DNA of 64,000 nucleotides from Sphingobium cupriresistens (GCF_004152865.1 NZ_SEOO01000015.1:38402-102401); one strand, 5' to 3'; shown: positions 42,435 to 52,746, counted from the first letter of the stretch. Notes: a model not told the origin generated them from the letters alone. Numbers and translations are program-made.

Positions 42435-45400
42435 TTATCCGATCATCATCAGGCTGGCATTGCCCCCCGCCGCCGTGGTGTTGATGGAGGTTGACTGCTC
42501 TTCCAGCAACCAGTCCAGGCAATAGCCATGACCATGATCGTCGGCATGGACCGACACGATCGGGCCGGGCAGATCGGCGACGCACTGGACGGTCGCGGCG
42601 ACCTTGGCGGCGTCCCCTTCCACCAGCGCGGCGGCATAATGGCCGGTGGCGTCGGTGCTGAAGCAGGCGGCGACGTCGGCGGGCAGGCCGGCCGGGATCG
42701 TCATCCCCTGCACCACGCCATGATTGCCGGTCGCCAGCACCGCCGCCATCTGGCGGAACAGCCCCTGCCGAGTCGCCGGGCGCATCAGGATGCGACCGCG
42801 CGGATGCAGGGCGTAGATGTTGCGCTCGCCCACCGGCCCCGGCAGCGCCAATTCGACGCCCAGCGCAGAGGCGTCGCCGGCGCGGCGCGCCTGTGTCGCC
42901 GCGTCGCCATCGCCCTGCGCGTCGAGCCAGTCGGCGAAGGCGTGCAGCGGCGAGCGCAAATGACTGACCCGCGCCGCGAACACCGGCGGCGTCGTGACCA
43001 GCCGCCCCAGATAGAGCGGCCCGCCAGCCTTGGGGCCGGTGCCCGACAGGCCGCAACCGCCAAAGGGCTGCACGCCCACGATCGCGCCGATGACGTTGCG
43101 GTTCACGTAGATATTGCCGACCTTCACCCGCGCCGTGACCCGCGCCACCGTCTCGTCCAGCCGGGTATGCAGGCCGAAGGTCAGGCCGTAGCCGGTGGCG
43201 TTGATCTGGTCGACCAGCGCGTCCAGCCGGTCGCGCCGGAACCGCAGCACGTGCAGAACGGGGCCGAAGACTTCGCGGTTGAGATCGGCGATGGACTCGA
43301 TCTCGATGATCGTCGGCGGCACGAAGGTGCCGTGCGTGGCTTCGGGTGGCAGCGGACTATGTTCGACCTTGCGGCCCAACGCCTGCATCGCATCGATATG
43401 GGCATTGATGCCGTCGCGCGCCTCCGCGCTGATGACCGGGCCGATGTCGACCTTCAGCGCGTCGGTGCGGCCGATCCGCAATTCGGCCAGCGCGCCCTTG
43501 AGCATCGTCAGCGTCCGGTCGGCGACGTCTTCCTGCAGGCACAGGATGCGCAACGCCGAACAGCGCTGGCCCGCGCTGTCGAAGGCGGAGGCGATAACAT
43601 CGGCCACCACCTGTTCGGCGAGCGCGCTGCTGTCCACAATCATCGCATTCTGGCCGCCGGTCTCTGCAATGAGCGGGATGGGCTTGCCATCTGCGGACAG
43701 GCGCGTGGAAAGCTGGCGCTGGATCAGCCGGGCGACCTCGGTCGATCCGGTGAACATGACCGCGGCGGTTTCGGGCGCCGCGACCAGCGCCGCGCCAATG
43801 CGGCCGTCGCCGGGTAGCAGTTGCAGCGCATCGGCCGGCACGCCCGCTTTATGCAACAGGCGGACGACCTCAGCCGCGATCAGCGGGGTTTCCTCGGCCG
43901 GCTTGGCCAGCACCGGATTGCCCGCGACCAGAGCCGCGGCGACCTGGCCCGTGAAGATGGCCAGCGGGAAGTTCCACGGGCTGATGCAGGTGACCGGCCC
44001 CAAGGCGGCCTGCGCCGGGCCGAAGGTCGAGCGCGCCTGCGCGGCATAATAGCGCAAGAAGTCGATCGCCTCGCGCACTTCGGCAATGGCGTTGGGCAAA
44101 GACTTGCCCGCCTCCCGCACGATCAGGCCCAGCAGGATCGGCATCCGCGCCTGCATCGCATCGGCGGCGCGGTCCAGCACAGCGGCGCGATCGGCGACCG
44201 GGCTATCGGACCAGCGCGACGCGGCTGCGCGGATGGCGGCGGCGCGCGCCTCTTTTACCGATGCTTCGGTGACGCGGCCCACCACATCGCGATGATCGGC
44301 GGGGTTGAACACCGTGCGCGAGGGGCCAGCCGCATCGTCGGGCGCAGCCGTCCAGCCGAGCGACGCGCTGTGGCGCAGAACATCGCCCAGGCTGGCGAGC
44401 GTGGCTTCGTTGCTAAGGTCCAGCCCATCCGAATTGCGGCGGTCGGGATAGAGATCGGCCGGCAATGCGATCTGGTCATGATGATGGCCGGGATGCGCCA
44501 TGGCGCGCACGACATCGGCCGGATCGGCGATCATCTCCTCGATCGAGACGTTGGGATCGGCGATGCGATTGACGAAGCTGCTGTTCGCGCCGTTTTCCAG
44601 CAGACGGCGGACGAGATAAGCGAGCAGCGTCTCATGCGTGCCGACCGGCGCATAGATGCGGCAGGGGCGGTCCAGTTTTCCGGCGCCGACCACCTGTTCG
44701 TAGAGCGACTCGCCCATGCCGTGCAGGCACTGGAACTCATATTGGCCGATCGCGAAGTCCGGCCCCGCCAGTTGATAGATGGTGGCCAGCGTTTGCGCAT
44801 TATGGGTCGCGAATTGGGGGAAGACCGCATCGGGCGCGGCCAGCAGCTTCTGCGCGCAGGCGACATAGGCGACGTCGGTATGGGCCTTGCGGGTATAGAC
44901 CGGAAAGTCGGGCAGACCATCGACCTGCGCCCGCTTGATCTCCGCATCCCAATAGGCGCCCTTGACGAGGCGCACCATGATGCGTCGATCGGCGCGGCGG
45001 GCAAGGTCGATGATCCAGTCGATGACGAAGGGGCAGCGCTTGCCATAGCCCTGCACCACAAAGCCCAGCCCGTTCCAGCCGGCCAGGTCCGGGTCGGTCG
45101 CCAGGCTTTCGAGCAGGTCGAGCGACAGTTCGAGCCGATCGGCCTCCTCAGCATCGATATTGAGGCCGATATCATAGCCTTTCGACAGCAGCGCCAGTCG
45201 CTTAACCGCGGGCAGCAATTCGCCCATTACGCGATCGGCCTGCGCCCGGACATAGCGCGGATGCAGCGCCGACAGCTTTATTGATATGCCCGGCCCGGCA
45301 TAAATGCCGCGCCCGGCCGATGCCTTGCCGATGGCATGGATCGCCTGTTCATAATCGGCATAATAGCGCTTCGCATCGGCAGCGGTGGTCGCCGCTTCGC

Positions 45401-46034
45401 CCAGCATGTCATAGCTATAGGCGAAGCCCTTTGACTCCAGTTCCTTGGCGCGCTTCAATGCTTCCTTGATCGTCTCGCCGGTGACGAACTGTTCGCCCAT
45501 CATCCGCATCGCCAGGTCCACACCGCGGCGGATGACCGGCTCGCCGGCGCGGGCGACAAGGCGGGTCAGCGCTGCGCCCAGCCCGCGATCATCGACGCTG
45601 CCGACCAGCTTGCCAGTGACGACCAGGCCCCAGGTGGCGGCATTGACGAACAGCGACTTGTCGCCGCCCAGATGCGAACCCCAGTCGCCATCGGCGATCT
45701 TGTCGCGGATCAGCGCGTCGCGGGTGGCGGTGTCGGGAATACGGAGCAGCGCTTCGGCCAGACACATCAGCGCCACGCCCTCCTGACTGGACAGCGCATA
45801 TTCCTGCACCAGCCCTTCGACCCCGGTGCCCTTGTGATTGGCGCGCAGCGCGGTGACGAGGGTGCGGGCGGTGTCGGCAATCGCAGCCTTCGTTGCGTCC
45901 GGCAGGGTCGCCGATGCGATCAGGGGCGCCAGCGCCTCCGCCTCGTCACGGCGATAGGCGGCGGTGATCGCTTCCCGCAGCGGGGTGGGCTGGCGGATGG
46001 CGGGTGCGAAGTTGGCGAAGGGCTGATCTGTCAT
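42435..46034 (-). CDS. putA: Bifunctional proline dehydrogenase / P5C dehydrogenase
   Basis: A 1199-residue PutA that oxidises proline to glutamate. The N-terminal proline dehydrogenase domain (about residues 150-460) contains GISIKLSALHPRY, RLVKGAYWDAEIK and QFATHNAQTL. The C-terminal aldehyde dehydrogenase domain (about 520-1000) contains ISPWNFPLAIFTGQVAAAL, MFTGSTEVA, IAETGGQNAMIV and the nucleophile loop DSAGQRCSALR. The C-terminal tail ends GGNASLMMIG. There is no ribbon-helix-helix DNA-binding domain, so this PutA cannot repress its own gene; a divergent Lrp/AsnC regulator does that job. ATG 46034 is preferred to longer frames. Confidence 0.96.
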   Translation of the reverse strand: MTDQPFANFAPAIRQPTPLREAITAAYRRDEAEALAPLIASATLPDATKAAIADTARTLVTALRANHKGTGVEGLVQEYALSSQEGVALMCLAEALLRIPDTATRDALIRDKIADGDWGSHLGGDKSLFVNAATWGLVVTGKLVGSVDDRGLGAALTRLVARAGEPVIRRGVDLAMRMMGEQFVTGETIKEALKRAKELESKGFAYSYDMLGEAATTAADAKRYYADYEQAIHAIGKASAGRGIYAGPGISIKLSALHPRYVRAQADRVMGELLPAVKRLALLSKGYDIGLNIDAEEADRLELSLDLLESLATDPDLAGWNGLGFVVQGYGKRCPFVIDWIIDLARRADRRIMVRLVKGAYWDAEIKRAQVDGLPDFPVYTRKAHTDVAYVACAQKLLAAPDAVFPQFATHNAQTLATIYQLAGPDFAIGQYEFQCLHGMGESLYEQVVGAGKLDRPCRIYAPVGTHETLLAYLVRRLLENGANSSFVNRIADPNVSIEEMIADPADVVRAMAHPGHHHDQIALPADLYPDRRNSDGLDLSNEATLASLGDVLRHSASLGWTAAPDDAAGPSRTVFNPADHRDVVGRVTEASVKEARAAAIRAAASRWSDSPVADRAAVLDRAADAMQARMPILLGLIVREAGKSLPNAIAEVREAIDFLRYYAAQARSTFGPAQAALGPVTCISPWNFPLAIFTGQVAAALVAGNPVLAKPAEETPLIAAEVVRLLHKAGVPADALQLLPGDGRIGAALVAAPETAAVMFTGSTEVARLIQRQLSTRLSADGKPIPLIAETGGQNAMIVDSSALAEQVVADVIASAFDSAGQRCSALRILCLQEDVADRTLTMLKGALAELRIGRTDALKVDIGPVISAEARDGINAHIDAMQALGRKVEHSPLPPEATHGTFVPPTIIEIESIADLNREVFGPVLHVLRFRRDRLDALVDQINATGYGLTFGLHTRLDETVARVTARVKVGNIYVNRNVIGAIVGVQPFGGCGLSGTGPKAGGPLYLGRLVTTPPVFAARVSHLRSPLHAFADWLDAQGDGDAATQARRAGDASALGVELALPGPVGERNIYALHPRGRILMRPATRQGLFRQMAAVLATGNHGVVQGMTIPAGLPADVAACFSTDATGHYAAALVEGDAAKVAATVQCVADLPGPIVSVHADDHGHGYCLDWLLEEQSTSINTTAAGGNASLMMIG

Positions 46035-46141
46035 GCAACCAGAATAACCCAGGTCGAATTTTCGTTCCGCCTTATCAACGGCTCTCCACAAGTCGAAGTG
46101 ACTTATTAAGAGGACCTTGCTAGGCAGATAAGATGGAGAAT
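46035..46141. promoter_or_regulatory. Divergent putA / Lrp-type regulator promoter
   Basis: A 107-base region between the divergent putA and Lrp/AsnC genes. It is AT-richer than the genes and contains CGAATTTTCG (46054-46063), a short dyad with a 2-base centre that could be part of an Lrp-type site. Proline-responsive control is inferred from the known putA-putR arrangement. Confidence 0.5.
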
Positions 46142-46624
46142 ATGCCCAAAGCGGTCGATCTGGACGATTTCGACCGGCGGATCATCGCCGCCCTGGTCGA
46201 AGACGGGAGGATGACCGTCACCGATCTTGCCGCGCAGGTCGGCCTGTCCAAGACGCCCTGCCAGGTGCGGCTGAAACGCTTGCAGGAAGCGGGCGTCATT
46301 CGCGGCTTTCGGGCGATCGTCGATCCGGCGAAATTGGGTATGGACCATATCGCCTTCACCGAAGTGAAGTTGAGCGACACGCGGGAGGCCGCATTGCGCG
46401 AATTCAACGCGGCGGTGCGGCGCATCCCGGAGGTCGAGGAATGTCATATGCTGGCGAGCAATTTCGACTATCTCCTTAAAGTGCGCACCGCCGACATCCG
46501 CCGCTATCGCATGGTGCTGGGCGAGAAGATCAGCGCCCTGCCCCATGTCGCCAGCACATCCACCTTCGTCGCGATGGAGACGGTGCTGGAGGCGGGGCAC
46601 AGGCGGATCAATCGAAAAGGCTGA
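46142..46624 (+). CDS. Lrp/AsnC-family regulator, likely proline-responsive PutR
   Basis: A 160-residue Lrp/AsnC regulator. The HTH reads DFDRRIIAALVEDGRMTVTD followed by LAAQVGLSKTPCQVRLKRLQ (about 10-50), and the C-terminal RAM/ferredoxin-like effector domain runs from about 70 to 150 (ECHMLASNFDYLLKV). ATG 46142 is favoured by GGAG five bases upstream; ATG 46133 is three codons longer. Divergent to putA, as for PutR regulators in alphaproteobacteria that activate putA with proline. Its 3' end overlaps the convergent SGNH gene by 17 bases. Confidence 0.92.
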   Translation: MPKAVDLDDFDRRIIAALVEDGRMTVTDLAAQVGLSKTPCQVRLKRLQEAGVIRGFRAIVDPAKLGMDHIAFTEVKLSDTREAALREFNAAVRRIPEVEECHMLASNFDYLLKVRTADIRRYRMVLGEKISALPHVASTSTFVAMETVLEAGHRRINRKG

Positions 46625-47837
46625 GCGGGATCGCCTCCCCCATCGCCTTATACCCCTTTGGCGAGGGATGCAGCGCGTCGCCTTCGTCATAGGCGGGCAA
46701 CAGGCGGTCGGGATGCGCCGGGTCGCGGGTCACGCGGTCGAAATCGATCACCGCATCGAAATGGCCCGGCGTCCTGATCCAGGCGTTCACCGCCTGCCGA
46801 TCCGCCTCATTCCGGGCATCGGCATGATAATAGCCATTGCCGACGAAGGGCATCACGGTCGCGCCGATCACCTTGATCCCTTTGGCATGGGCGCGGGCGA
46901 TGATCTGGCGATAGGCGCCGATGATGCGGGCGACATGCGCCTGGTGCGCCGCCACGCTCACGGGCGCGTCGCGGGTCAGTGTGCCCAGATCGTTGATCCC
47001 CTCCAGCAGTATCATATGGGTGACGCCGGGCTGGGCCAGCACATCGCGGTCCAGCCGCGCCAGCGCATTGGGGCCAAGCCCGTCATCGAGCAACCGGTTG
47101 CCGCCGATCCCCTGGTTGACGATGGCGATAGGACGGCGCTTCGGGTCGGCTTGCAACCGCGCCGCCAGCACATCGGTCCAGCGGTCATTGCCGTTGGTCG
47201 TCGCCCCCTTCCCGTCGGTGATGGAGTCGCCCAGCGCGACGATCAGTTTCGCCGGCGCGCAGCGTTCGACTTCCAGCGCCGCCAGGTTGAACCAATGGTC
47301 GAAATGGTCGGCGCCGGCCATGGCCTTATCGCCCAGATGATCGCCGGGCAAATGCCAGGATGTCGCGCGCGATCCGGGGTGCGACGTCTGTTCAGGATCA
47401 CCCGCATAGTGGATCGACACCGCGATACTGTCGAGCGCCCTGGTCTGCAGCGATACCGGGTCGGACAGATAGTCCGCGCCCGCCGGGACGATGACATCTG
47501 GCTTTCCGTCAAAGCGCAGCGCGATCAGCGTGGCGGGATCGATCGCAGCGGATGATGAATCGCGCGCGCGGGCGATACTGGCGCCAGCCAGCATAAGCGG
47601 CCTGGTCCCGGCAAGGTTGGAGATGCGCACGCGAATCCGGTTGCCCGACACGGATGGTCGGACGATCTGGCGCAGCGTCCGGTTCGCCAGCGTGCCGGCG
47701 GGCAGTTCTGCGTCGCCGGTAGGGCGGAATTGCGAAGACGCCCAGCCCGCGACCCAATTGGGGGTGCAGGTCTTCGCCTGAGCCGGCGTCGCCAGGAGGG
47801 CGAACGGAAAGCATAACAGGAGAGAGAGACGCATCAT
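46608..47837 (-). CDS. Secreted SGNH/GDSL hydrolase
   Basis: A 409-residue SGNH-fold esterase or lipase. A signal peptide (MMRLSLLLCFPFALLATPAQ, cleaved near AQA) directs export. The catalytic blocks are ALGDSITDG (block I, Ser), GIGGNRL (block II Gly), EGINDLG (block III Asn) and DALHPSPKG near the C-terminus (Asp/His pair). An N-terminal domain of about 170 residues precedes the SGNH block, as in secreted acyl esterases of two-domain type. Because it lies next to a xylan locus it could deacetylate xylan, but no direct link is visible. It overlaps the Lrp-type gene at its 3' end. Confidence 0.9.
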   Translation of the reverse strand: MMRLSLLLCFPFALLATPAQAKTCTPNWVAGWASSQFRPTGDAELPAGTLANRTLRQIVRPSVSGNRIRVRISNLAGTRPLMLAGASIARARDSSSAAIDPATLIALRFDGKPDVIVPAGADYLSDPVSLQTRALDSIAVSIHYAGDPEQTSHPGSRATSWHLPGDHLGDKAMAGADHFDHWFNLAALEVERCAPAKLIVALGDSITDGKGATTNGNDRWTDVLAARLQADPKRRPIAIVNQGIGGNRLLDDGLGPNALARLDRDVLAQPGVTHMILLEGINDLGTLTRDAPVSVAAHQAHVARIIGAYRQIIARAHAKGIKVIGATVMPFVGNGYYHADARNEADRQAVNAWIRTPGHFDAVIDFDRVTRDPAHPDRLLPAYDEGDALHPSPKGYKAMGEAIPLSLFD

Positions 47838-48222
47838 CGCCTTCCTTGCAAGGTCATGACCGGGTCACGGCCGCGAAGTTCACACCGTCACTGGTTTCGC
47901 ATTGGCGCGCTTTTGCGCCGGAGATGCGCTGCCAAAGCGGCTGCGACGCGACACGGCCGCAATGCCCGCTTATCGACGACGCTTCCGTCGGATCATCGCG
48001 ACGCGACGGCGACGCGCCACCTGGGTCACAGCAGCCCGTCCGATGCGTGACGAGGGTGAACGCCCCGGCGGGCGGCGGGCGGTCCAGGATGCGGAGTGGG
48101 CGGTGGCGATGCGGCTTCATGGGACAGAAGAGATCAGATAAAATCCAACATTGGAAGCGCCGCCTCTTCACGAAAAAGGGTCGGCGTCGCCACCGACCCT
48201 ATGAGGTGTCCTTGGGGGAGGA
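47838..48222. other. 385-base intergenic region between SGNH hydrolase and TonB receptor
   Basis: It contains the promoter of the minus-strand SGNH gene and the terminator of the receptor gene at 48177-48200. Between these are GC-rich low-complexity stretches and overlapping open frames on both strands that lack ribosome sites and domains. I see no gene in it. Confidence 0.6.
48177..48200 (-). terminator. Rho-independent terminator after the xylan-locus TonB receptor
   Basis: An 8-base stem (AGGGTCGG / CCGACCCT) with an 8-base loop; on the minus strand it continues into TTTTT. It lies 23 bases beyond the receptor stop. Confidence 0.82.
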
Positions 48223-51132
48223 TCAGAAATTCGCCCGGATGCCGGCCATGATCGTGCGACCAGGATAATAGACCGAATAGGGCGCATTATCATATTCGAA
48301 CAGGGTGCGGATCGGCTCGTTGGTGATGTTGAGCGCATCAACCGTCAGACGCAGCGCCTTGTTGAAGAAGGGTAGTTGATAGCCCGCCGACATATCGAGC
48401 TGACCACGCGCTTCGGACCGGAGCGACGCATTCTGGATGCCGTTTTGCGGACGATTCACCGCAATGGCATCGTCGTTCCAGACATAATTCAGGCTGAGCG
48501 ACAGGCCGTTATTTTCATAGAAGCCCTGGAGATTATATGAATATTTGGAAACGCCGGTCGCCACCAGACCGGACGAGGAAGACTGGTCCAAATAGGTGCC
48601 GTTCGCCGAGAAGCCCAAACCCTTCACCAGGAAGTCGAGCGGCTGAACCCAGGTGACTTCCAGCCCCTTGATCTTGAGATCAGACAGGTTGATGGGGCGG
48701 TTGACGGTGATCGGCAGATCGGACACCGGCACCCCCGTCTGGAGCGATCGGTCATTTAACGCATTTTGCTGGGTTGCGATCAGACTGGCGAACGGAATGT
48801 TGAGCGAACCGAAGCTGACTTCCTGCGACTGGGTGACGGTGAAGCCGGTGATATTCTTCATGAACATCGACACGCCGACATAGCCGATGCCGCCGGTGTA
48901 GATTTCGCCGCCGATGTCATAATTGTCCGACGTGTAGGGCTTGAGATCCGGGTTGCCCGCACTGGCGACCAAAGCCGACGGGTCGGAGAAAGTGATGCCT
49001 GGCAGAATCTGACTGGCGTCGGGGCGAGTCATGGTCCGCGAAGCCGAAGCACGCAATTTCACATTATCCATGACGTCATAGGTCAGGTTGATCGACGGCA
49101 GGAAATTCTCATATGTCGACCGCGATGTGATATCGATGATCTGCGATCCGATCTGGCTGGGTCCGATCACCTCCTGCCGGGTGCGGGCGTAACGCATACC
49201 GGTGTTGATATGCAGATCGCGACCCGCGATCGTCGTGACCCCGTTCAGTTCGAAATAAGCGCCCCAAACTTCTTCATCCATGTCGCCGGTCGCGCCGCCG
49301 GTGACGGCGCCGCGCGTTTCCGGCGCGTTGTCACGATAGCTGACATAATCGGTCGCCTGCTTGATGGCATCGAAATCGGGCATGATATATCTGGTAAAGC
49401 CGATATTGCCGTTGGCGAGATGGCCGAAATTGGTGGTCGATCCGGGACTGAGATAGCCCGGAATGGCGCTGGTCGGGATTGAGCCGCTATCCCCGGTGCA
49501 GCCGGCGCCGCATACGGACAACTGATAGGCCGGGCTGTTGTCATAGGCGCGGATGGTGCGTTGCGCGCGGTCATAGGCCGCGCCGACCTTCACGTTGAAC
49601 ATCGCGTCGCCGTAGGTCAGGTCCAGATGCGCGCCCTTGGTTTCGGTGGTGCGGCGCACCAGCGCGATATTCTGGCGATACCATTCCCACAGGCCGTTAT
49701 TGGGATCGTTCAGATCGACATTGGTGGTGATCGCGGGATAATCGCCTTGGCCGGTATTATCATAATAGACATCGACGCCAGACCCTGGCGCAGTCTGGAA
49801 CGCCCAGGTCGGCTGTTCGCGGAAGAAACGGCTCTTGGACCAGTTGGCCGACAGGTTGACGGTCAGATTGTCCGCCGGCTTCCATTCGACGCTGGGGTTG
49901 ATGTTCCAGAATTTGGTCGTCTGCTTGAACTGGCTGGCTTCCAGGAAGAAAGAGCTGTTGGCGAAGGTGCCGCTGGTGACGACGCCATTATCGTCCACGG
50001 TCAAGTCGATCGGGATCATGCCGCCGGTCGACTGGGCGCTGGTGCCAGGACCGGAATTACGCACCTGCCAGTTCATGATCAGGCGATCATAGTTGCGTTT
50101 CGATTTGGCCCACAGGCCATCAAGGGCGAAATGCAGTTCGTCGCTGGGGCGCCATTCGAGCGCGGCCAGCGCGGAGATGCGCGAGCGGTCGCCCTGCGTC
50201 AGGGCCTGACGGCCGAGGCGCGGAATGAGCGCGGTGCTGAGTTGGTCACGGGTCAGTCCCGACGTCGCGACCACATCGACCGGCTGGCCAGCGACCAGTC
50301 CATGCCCCGCATTGGCAGGAACGACCGACGCCCAGGAAAAATTATTGCCGCCCGGATCGCCAACGCCCAGATTGCCGTCGCTATAGCCCAGCGATTCAAA
50401 GCCATCCACGCGCGTCTTGGTCTTCACCCCGGCCACGCCCAGCAGGATGCCGAACGTATCGGTGGTGTGGCTGGCGACGATCGCGCCGCGGGGCGAAATC
50501 CTGTCGTTGCTGTCGGTATATTGGCCCTGCGCGACAACCGTGAAATGCGTACCCGGCTTGTCGAAAGGCCGCGCATTACGCAGGTTGACGGTGCCTGCGA
50601 TGCCGCCTTCCAGCGTGGAGGGCGATGGGCTTTTGGCCAGATCGAGGCGGGTGAACAGTTCGGACGGGAAGAAGTCGAGATCGACTTCGCGGTTGGCGCT
50701 GCCGCCGTTGGTGCCGCCGTCCGACGCGACCTGAAGCTGCGACCCGTTGAGCAGGACGCGGGTGAAGCTGGGACCAAGGCCGCGGATCGCGACCTGCGTG
50801 CCTTCGCCGTTAATGTCGCGGTTGAGGCGGACGCCCGGCATCCGGTTCAGGGTTTCGGCCAGGTTGGTGGCAGGCAGCTTACCGATATCCTCGGCGAAGA
50901 TCGAGTCGCCGAAGGCGACGGCGTCCTTCTTGGCGTTGGTAGCGCTCGCCAGCGAAGCGCGGATGCCGGTCACGACGATGTCGGCGACTTCGCTATCCTG
51001 CGGCGCGGCAGCGGCGGCGGGATCGGCCTGCGGCGCGGCCGCCTGCGCTATTGCCGCCTGAGCCAGGCTCAGCGATCCGACCGCGGAAGCCGCAAACAGG
51101 GCGGTACGAAATATATGGGTGCGTGAAGACAT
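48223..51132 (-). CDS. TonB-dependent outer-membrane receptor, carbohydrate type
   Basis: A 969-residue TonB-dependent receptor of the large Caulobacter/Xanthomonas sugar-transport class. ATG 51132 follows GGAGAGG and starts a signal peptide (MSSRTHIFRTALFAASAVGS, cleaved after AIAQA). The TonB box and plug entry ADIVVTGIRASLASA, then DSIFAEDIGKLPATNLAETL (about 75-94) and NRMPGVRLNRDINGEGTQVA are diagnostic of this class; the C-terminus ends RTIMAGIRANF. It should import (glucurono)xylo-oligosaccharides. A LacI-type palindrome lies 52 bases upstream of its start. It is the terminal gene downstream of fructuronate reductase but has its own promoter. Confidence 0.93.
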   Translation of the reverse strand: MSSRTHIFRTALFAASAVGSLSLAQAAIAQAAAPQADPAAAAAPQDSEVADIVVTGIRASLASATNAKKDAVAFGDSIFAEDIGKLPATNLAETLNRMPGVRLNRDINGEGTQVAIRGLGPSFTRVLLNGSQLQVASDGGTNGGSANREVDLDFFPSELFTRLDLAKSPSPSTLEGGIAGTVNLRNARPFDKPGTHFTVVAQGQYTDSNDRISPRGAIVASHTTDTFGILLGVAGVKTKTRVDGFESLGYSDGNLGVGDPGGNNFSWASVVPANAGHGLVAGQPVDVVATSGLTRDQLSTALIPRLGRQALTQGDRSRISALAALEWRPSDELHFALDGLWAKSKRNYDRLIMNWQVRNSGPGTSAQSTGGMIPIDLTVDDNGVVTSGTFANSSFFLEASQFKQTTKFWNINPSVEWKPADNLTVNLSANWSKSRFFREQPTWAFQTAPGSGVDVYYDNTGQGDYPAITTNVDLNDPNNGLWEWYRQNIALVRRTTETKGAHLDLTYGDAMFNVKVGAAYDRAQRTIRAYDNSPAYQLSVCGAGCTGDSGSIPTSAIPGYLSPGSTTNFGHLANGNIGFTRYIMPDFDAIKQATDYVSYRDNAPETRGAVTGGATGDMDEEVWGAYFELNGVTTIAGRDLHINTGMRYARTRQEVIGPSQIGSQIIDITSRSTYENFLPSINLTYDVMDNVKLRASASRTMTRPDASQILPGITFSDPSALVASAGNPDLKPYTSDNYDIGGEIYTGGIGYVGVSMFMKNITGFTVTQSQEVSFGSLNIPFASLIATQQNALNDRSLQTGVPVSDLPITVNRPINLSDLKIKGLEVTWVQPLDFLVKGLGFSANGTYLDQSSSSGLVATGVSKYSYNLQGFYENNGLSLSLNYVWNDDAIAVNRPQNGIQNASLRSEARGQLDMSAGYQLPFFNKALRLTVDALNITNEPIRTLFEYDNAPYSVYYPGRTIMAGIRANF

Positions 51133-51183
51133 GAACAAACCCCTCTCCTGAGCGCGGCCCCCGAACTTCCGGTGGGCGTAAAC

Positions 51184-51197
51184 TGGTAGCGCTATCA
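51184..51197. promoter_or_regulatory. LacI-type operator in the TonB receptor promoter
   Basis: TGGTAGCGCTATCA, a near-perfect dyad centred on CG. The same site in the other orientation, TGATAGCGTTACCA, is at 61638-61651. A TTGACA-like -35 (51228-51233, minus strand) lies upstream. A weaker copy, TGGTAACGATATAG, is at 51253-51266. Confidence 0.68.
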
Positions 51198-51270
51198 CTT
51201 TTGCTTCAATAAACCTGCCTGCGACTTTGTCAAGACGCTCAAGCAACGCGACTGGTAACGATATAGGCGA

Positions 51271-52746
51271 CTATTCCATCACTCCGCGAAAAGCGGCCAG
51301 CGCCGCCAGAGCGCCATTTGTTTCGAGGATGGCGAGCCACGGGTCCAGCGACGTGCGCAGCCTGTCGTCGCGCGCCAGCGCCGGCGGCACAACGGCATCG
51401 AACGCAAGAATCGCCGCGACGCGATCGGCCGTGTCCTGTTTGTCAGCCAATGCCGCAGCCATCGTTTCGGCCAGCGGATCGTCCACATAATGGGGTGCGC
51501 CACTATCGTCCCGCCCGGCCTGCCAGCGTATCCAGGCCGCGACGGCGAGCGCCAGGGCATCGATCCCATCCCCTGCCTTGAGGCGCGCGGCGATCGGCGC
51601 GAGCAGCCGCTGGGGCAGCTTTTGCGATCCGTCCATCGCGATCTGGCGCGTGCGGTGACGCAGCGTCGGATTGTCGAAACGCGCCATTAGGTCGCGGCGA
51701 TAGGCAGCGACGTCCAGTTCGGGCGGTGGAGACAAAGTCCTCTCCGCCTCGTCCCAAAGCGCCTCCACGAAATGGCGTGCTTCGGGCAGGGCCAGCACTT
51801 CATGGACATGGTCGATGCCCGCCAGGCCGCCCAGATAGGCGATTCCGCTATGCGCGCCATTCAGCAGGCGCAGCTTGGCCTCTTCCCAGGGGGCGACTGC
51901 CGCGGTCAGTTGCACGCCCGCGCCGAAATTCGGTCGCGGGCCGCAGAAACGATCCTCGATCACCCATTGCAGGAATGGCTCGGTCTTGACCATCGCCTGA
52001 TCCTCCACGCCCAGGCGCGTGGCGAGCGCGGCGATGTCTTCGGCCGTGGTCGCCGGCACGATGCGGTCGACCATGGTTTCGGGGAAAGCGCCATGCTGCG
52101 CGATCCAGTCGGCCAGGGCGGCGTCATGGCGGCGCGCCAGTTCCAGCACTGCGCCCCGCAACCGCGCGCCATTATGCGGCAGATTGTCGCAGCTGATCGC
52201 GGTGAAGGGGGACAGTCCGGCCGCACGGCGACGCGCCAGCGCGGCGACCAGATAGCCGGGCGCGGTTTGCGGCGCGTCGAGCGAAACCATGTCGACGGCC
52301 AGTTGCGGATCGGCTTCGATCAGCGCGCCGGTCGCCGGGTCGAGCTTATAGCCCTTCTCGGTGATGGTTAGCGTGACGATATGGGTGTCGGGAGAAGCCA
52401 GCGCGGCGAGCAAAGCCTGCGGCTCCTCCGGCGCGACGATGATGCGCTGGACCGCGCCAATCACCCGCGCCCGCTGTGCTGCGCCATCGCGCACCAGCAT
52501 GGTATAGAGGCCGTCCTGCGGCTGCATCTGATCGCGCACGCCCGGCGACCGCAGCGAGGCGGCGACGATCCCCCAGCGCAAGTCGCCGGCGTTAAGCGCA
52601 TTGTCGAATATGACCGCCTGGTGCGCGCGATGGAAGGCGCCGATGCCGATATGGACCACGCCGCACTTGACGGCGGCTCGGTCATAGGCGGGGCGGATCA
52701 CATCGGCGGGCAATTGCGCCAGCGTTTGAGAGGAGAGCCGGCTCAC
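51271..52746 (-). CDS. uxuB: Fructuronate reductase / mannitol dehydrogenase family
   Basis: A 491-residue polyol-type long-chain dehydrogenase that in this context should reduce fructuronate to D-mannonate with NADH. The N-terminal Rossmann segment is GVVHIGIGAFHRAHQA (about 29-44), followed by TLTITEKGY; the catalytic signature KLRLLNGAHSGIAYLG (about 289-304) is the KxxxxNxxH pattern of the family. GTG 52746 overlaps the upstream uxaC stop (GTGA). Mannitol or tagaturonate dehydrogenase cannot be ruled out by fold, but the operon with glucuronate isomerase and mannonate dehydratase makes fructuronate reductase most likely. Confidence 0.9.
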   Translation of the reverse strand: MSRLSSQTLAQLPADVIRPAYDRAAVKCGVVHIGIGAFHRAHQAVIFDNALNAGDLRWGIVAASLRSPGVRDQMQPQDGLYTMLVRDGAAQRARVIGAVQRIIVAPEEPQALLAALASPDTHIVTLTITEKGYKLDPATGALIEADPQLAVDMVSLDAPQTAPGYLVAALARRRAAGLSPFTAISCDNLPHNGARLRGAVLELARRHDAALADWIAQHGAFPETMVDRIVPATTAEDIAALATRLGVEDQAMVKTEPFLQWVIEDRFCGPRPNFGAGVQLTAAVAPWEEAKLRLLNGAHSGIAYLGGLAGIDHVHEVLALPEARHFVEALWDEAERTLSPPPELDVAAYRRDLMARFDNPTLRHRTRQIAMDGSQKLPQRLLAPIAARLKAGDGIDALALAVAAWIRWQAGRDDSGAPHYVDDPLAETMAAALADKQDTADRVAAILAFDAVVPPALARDDRLRTSLDPWLAILETNGALAALAAFRGVME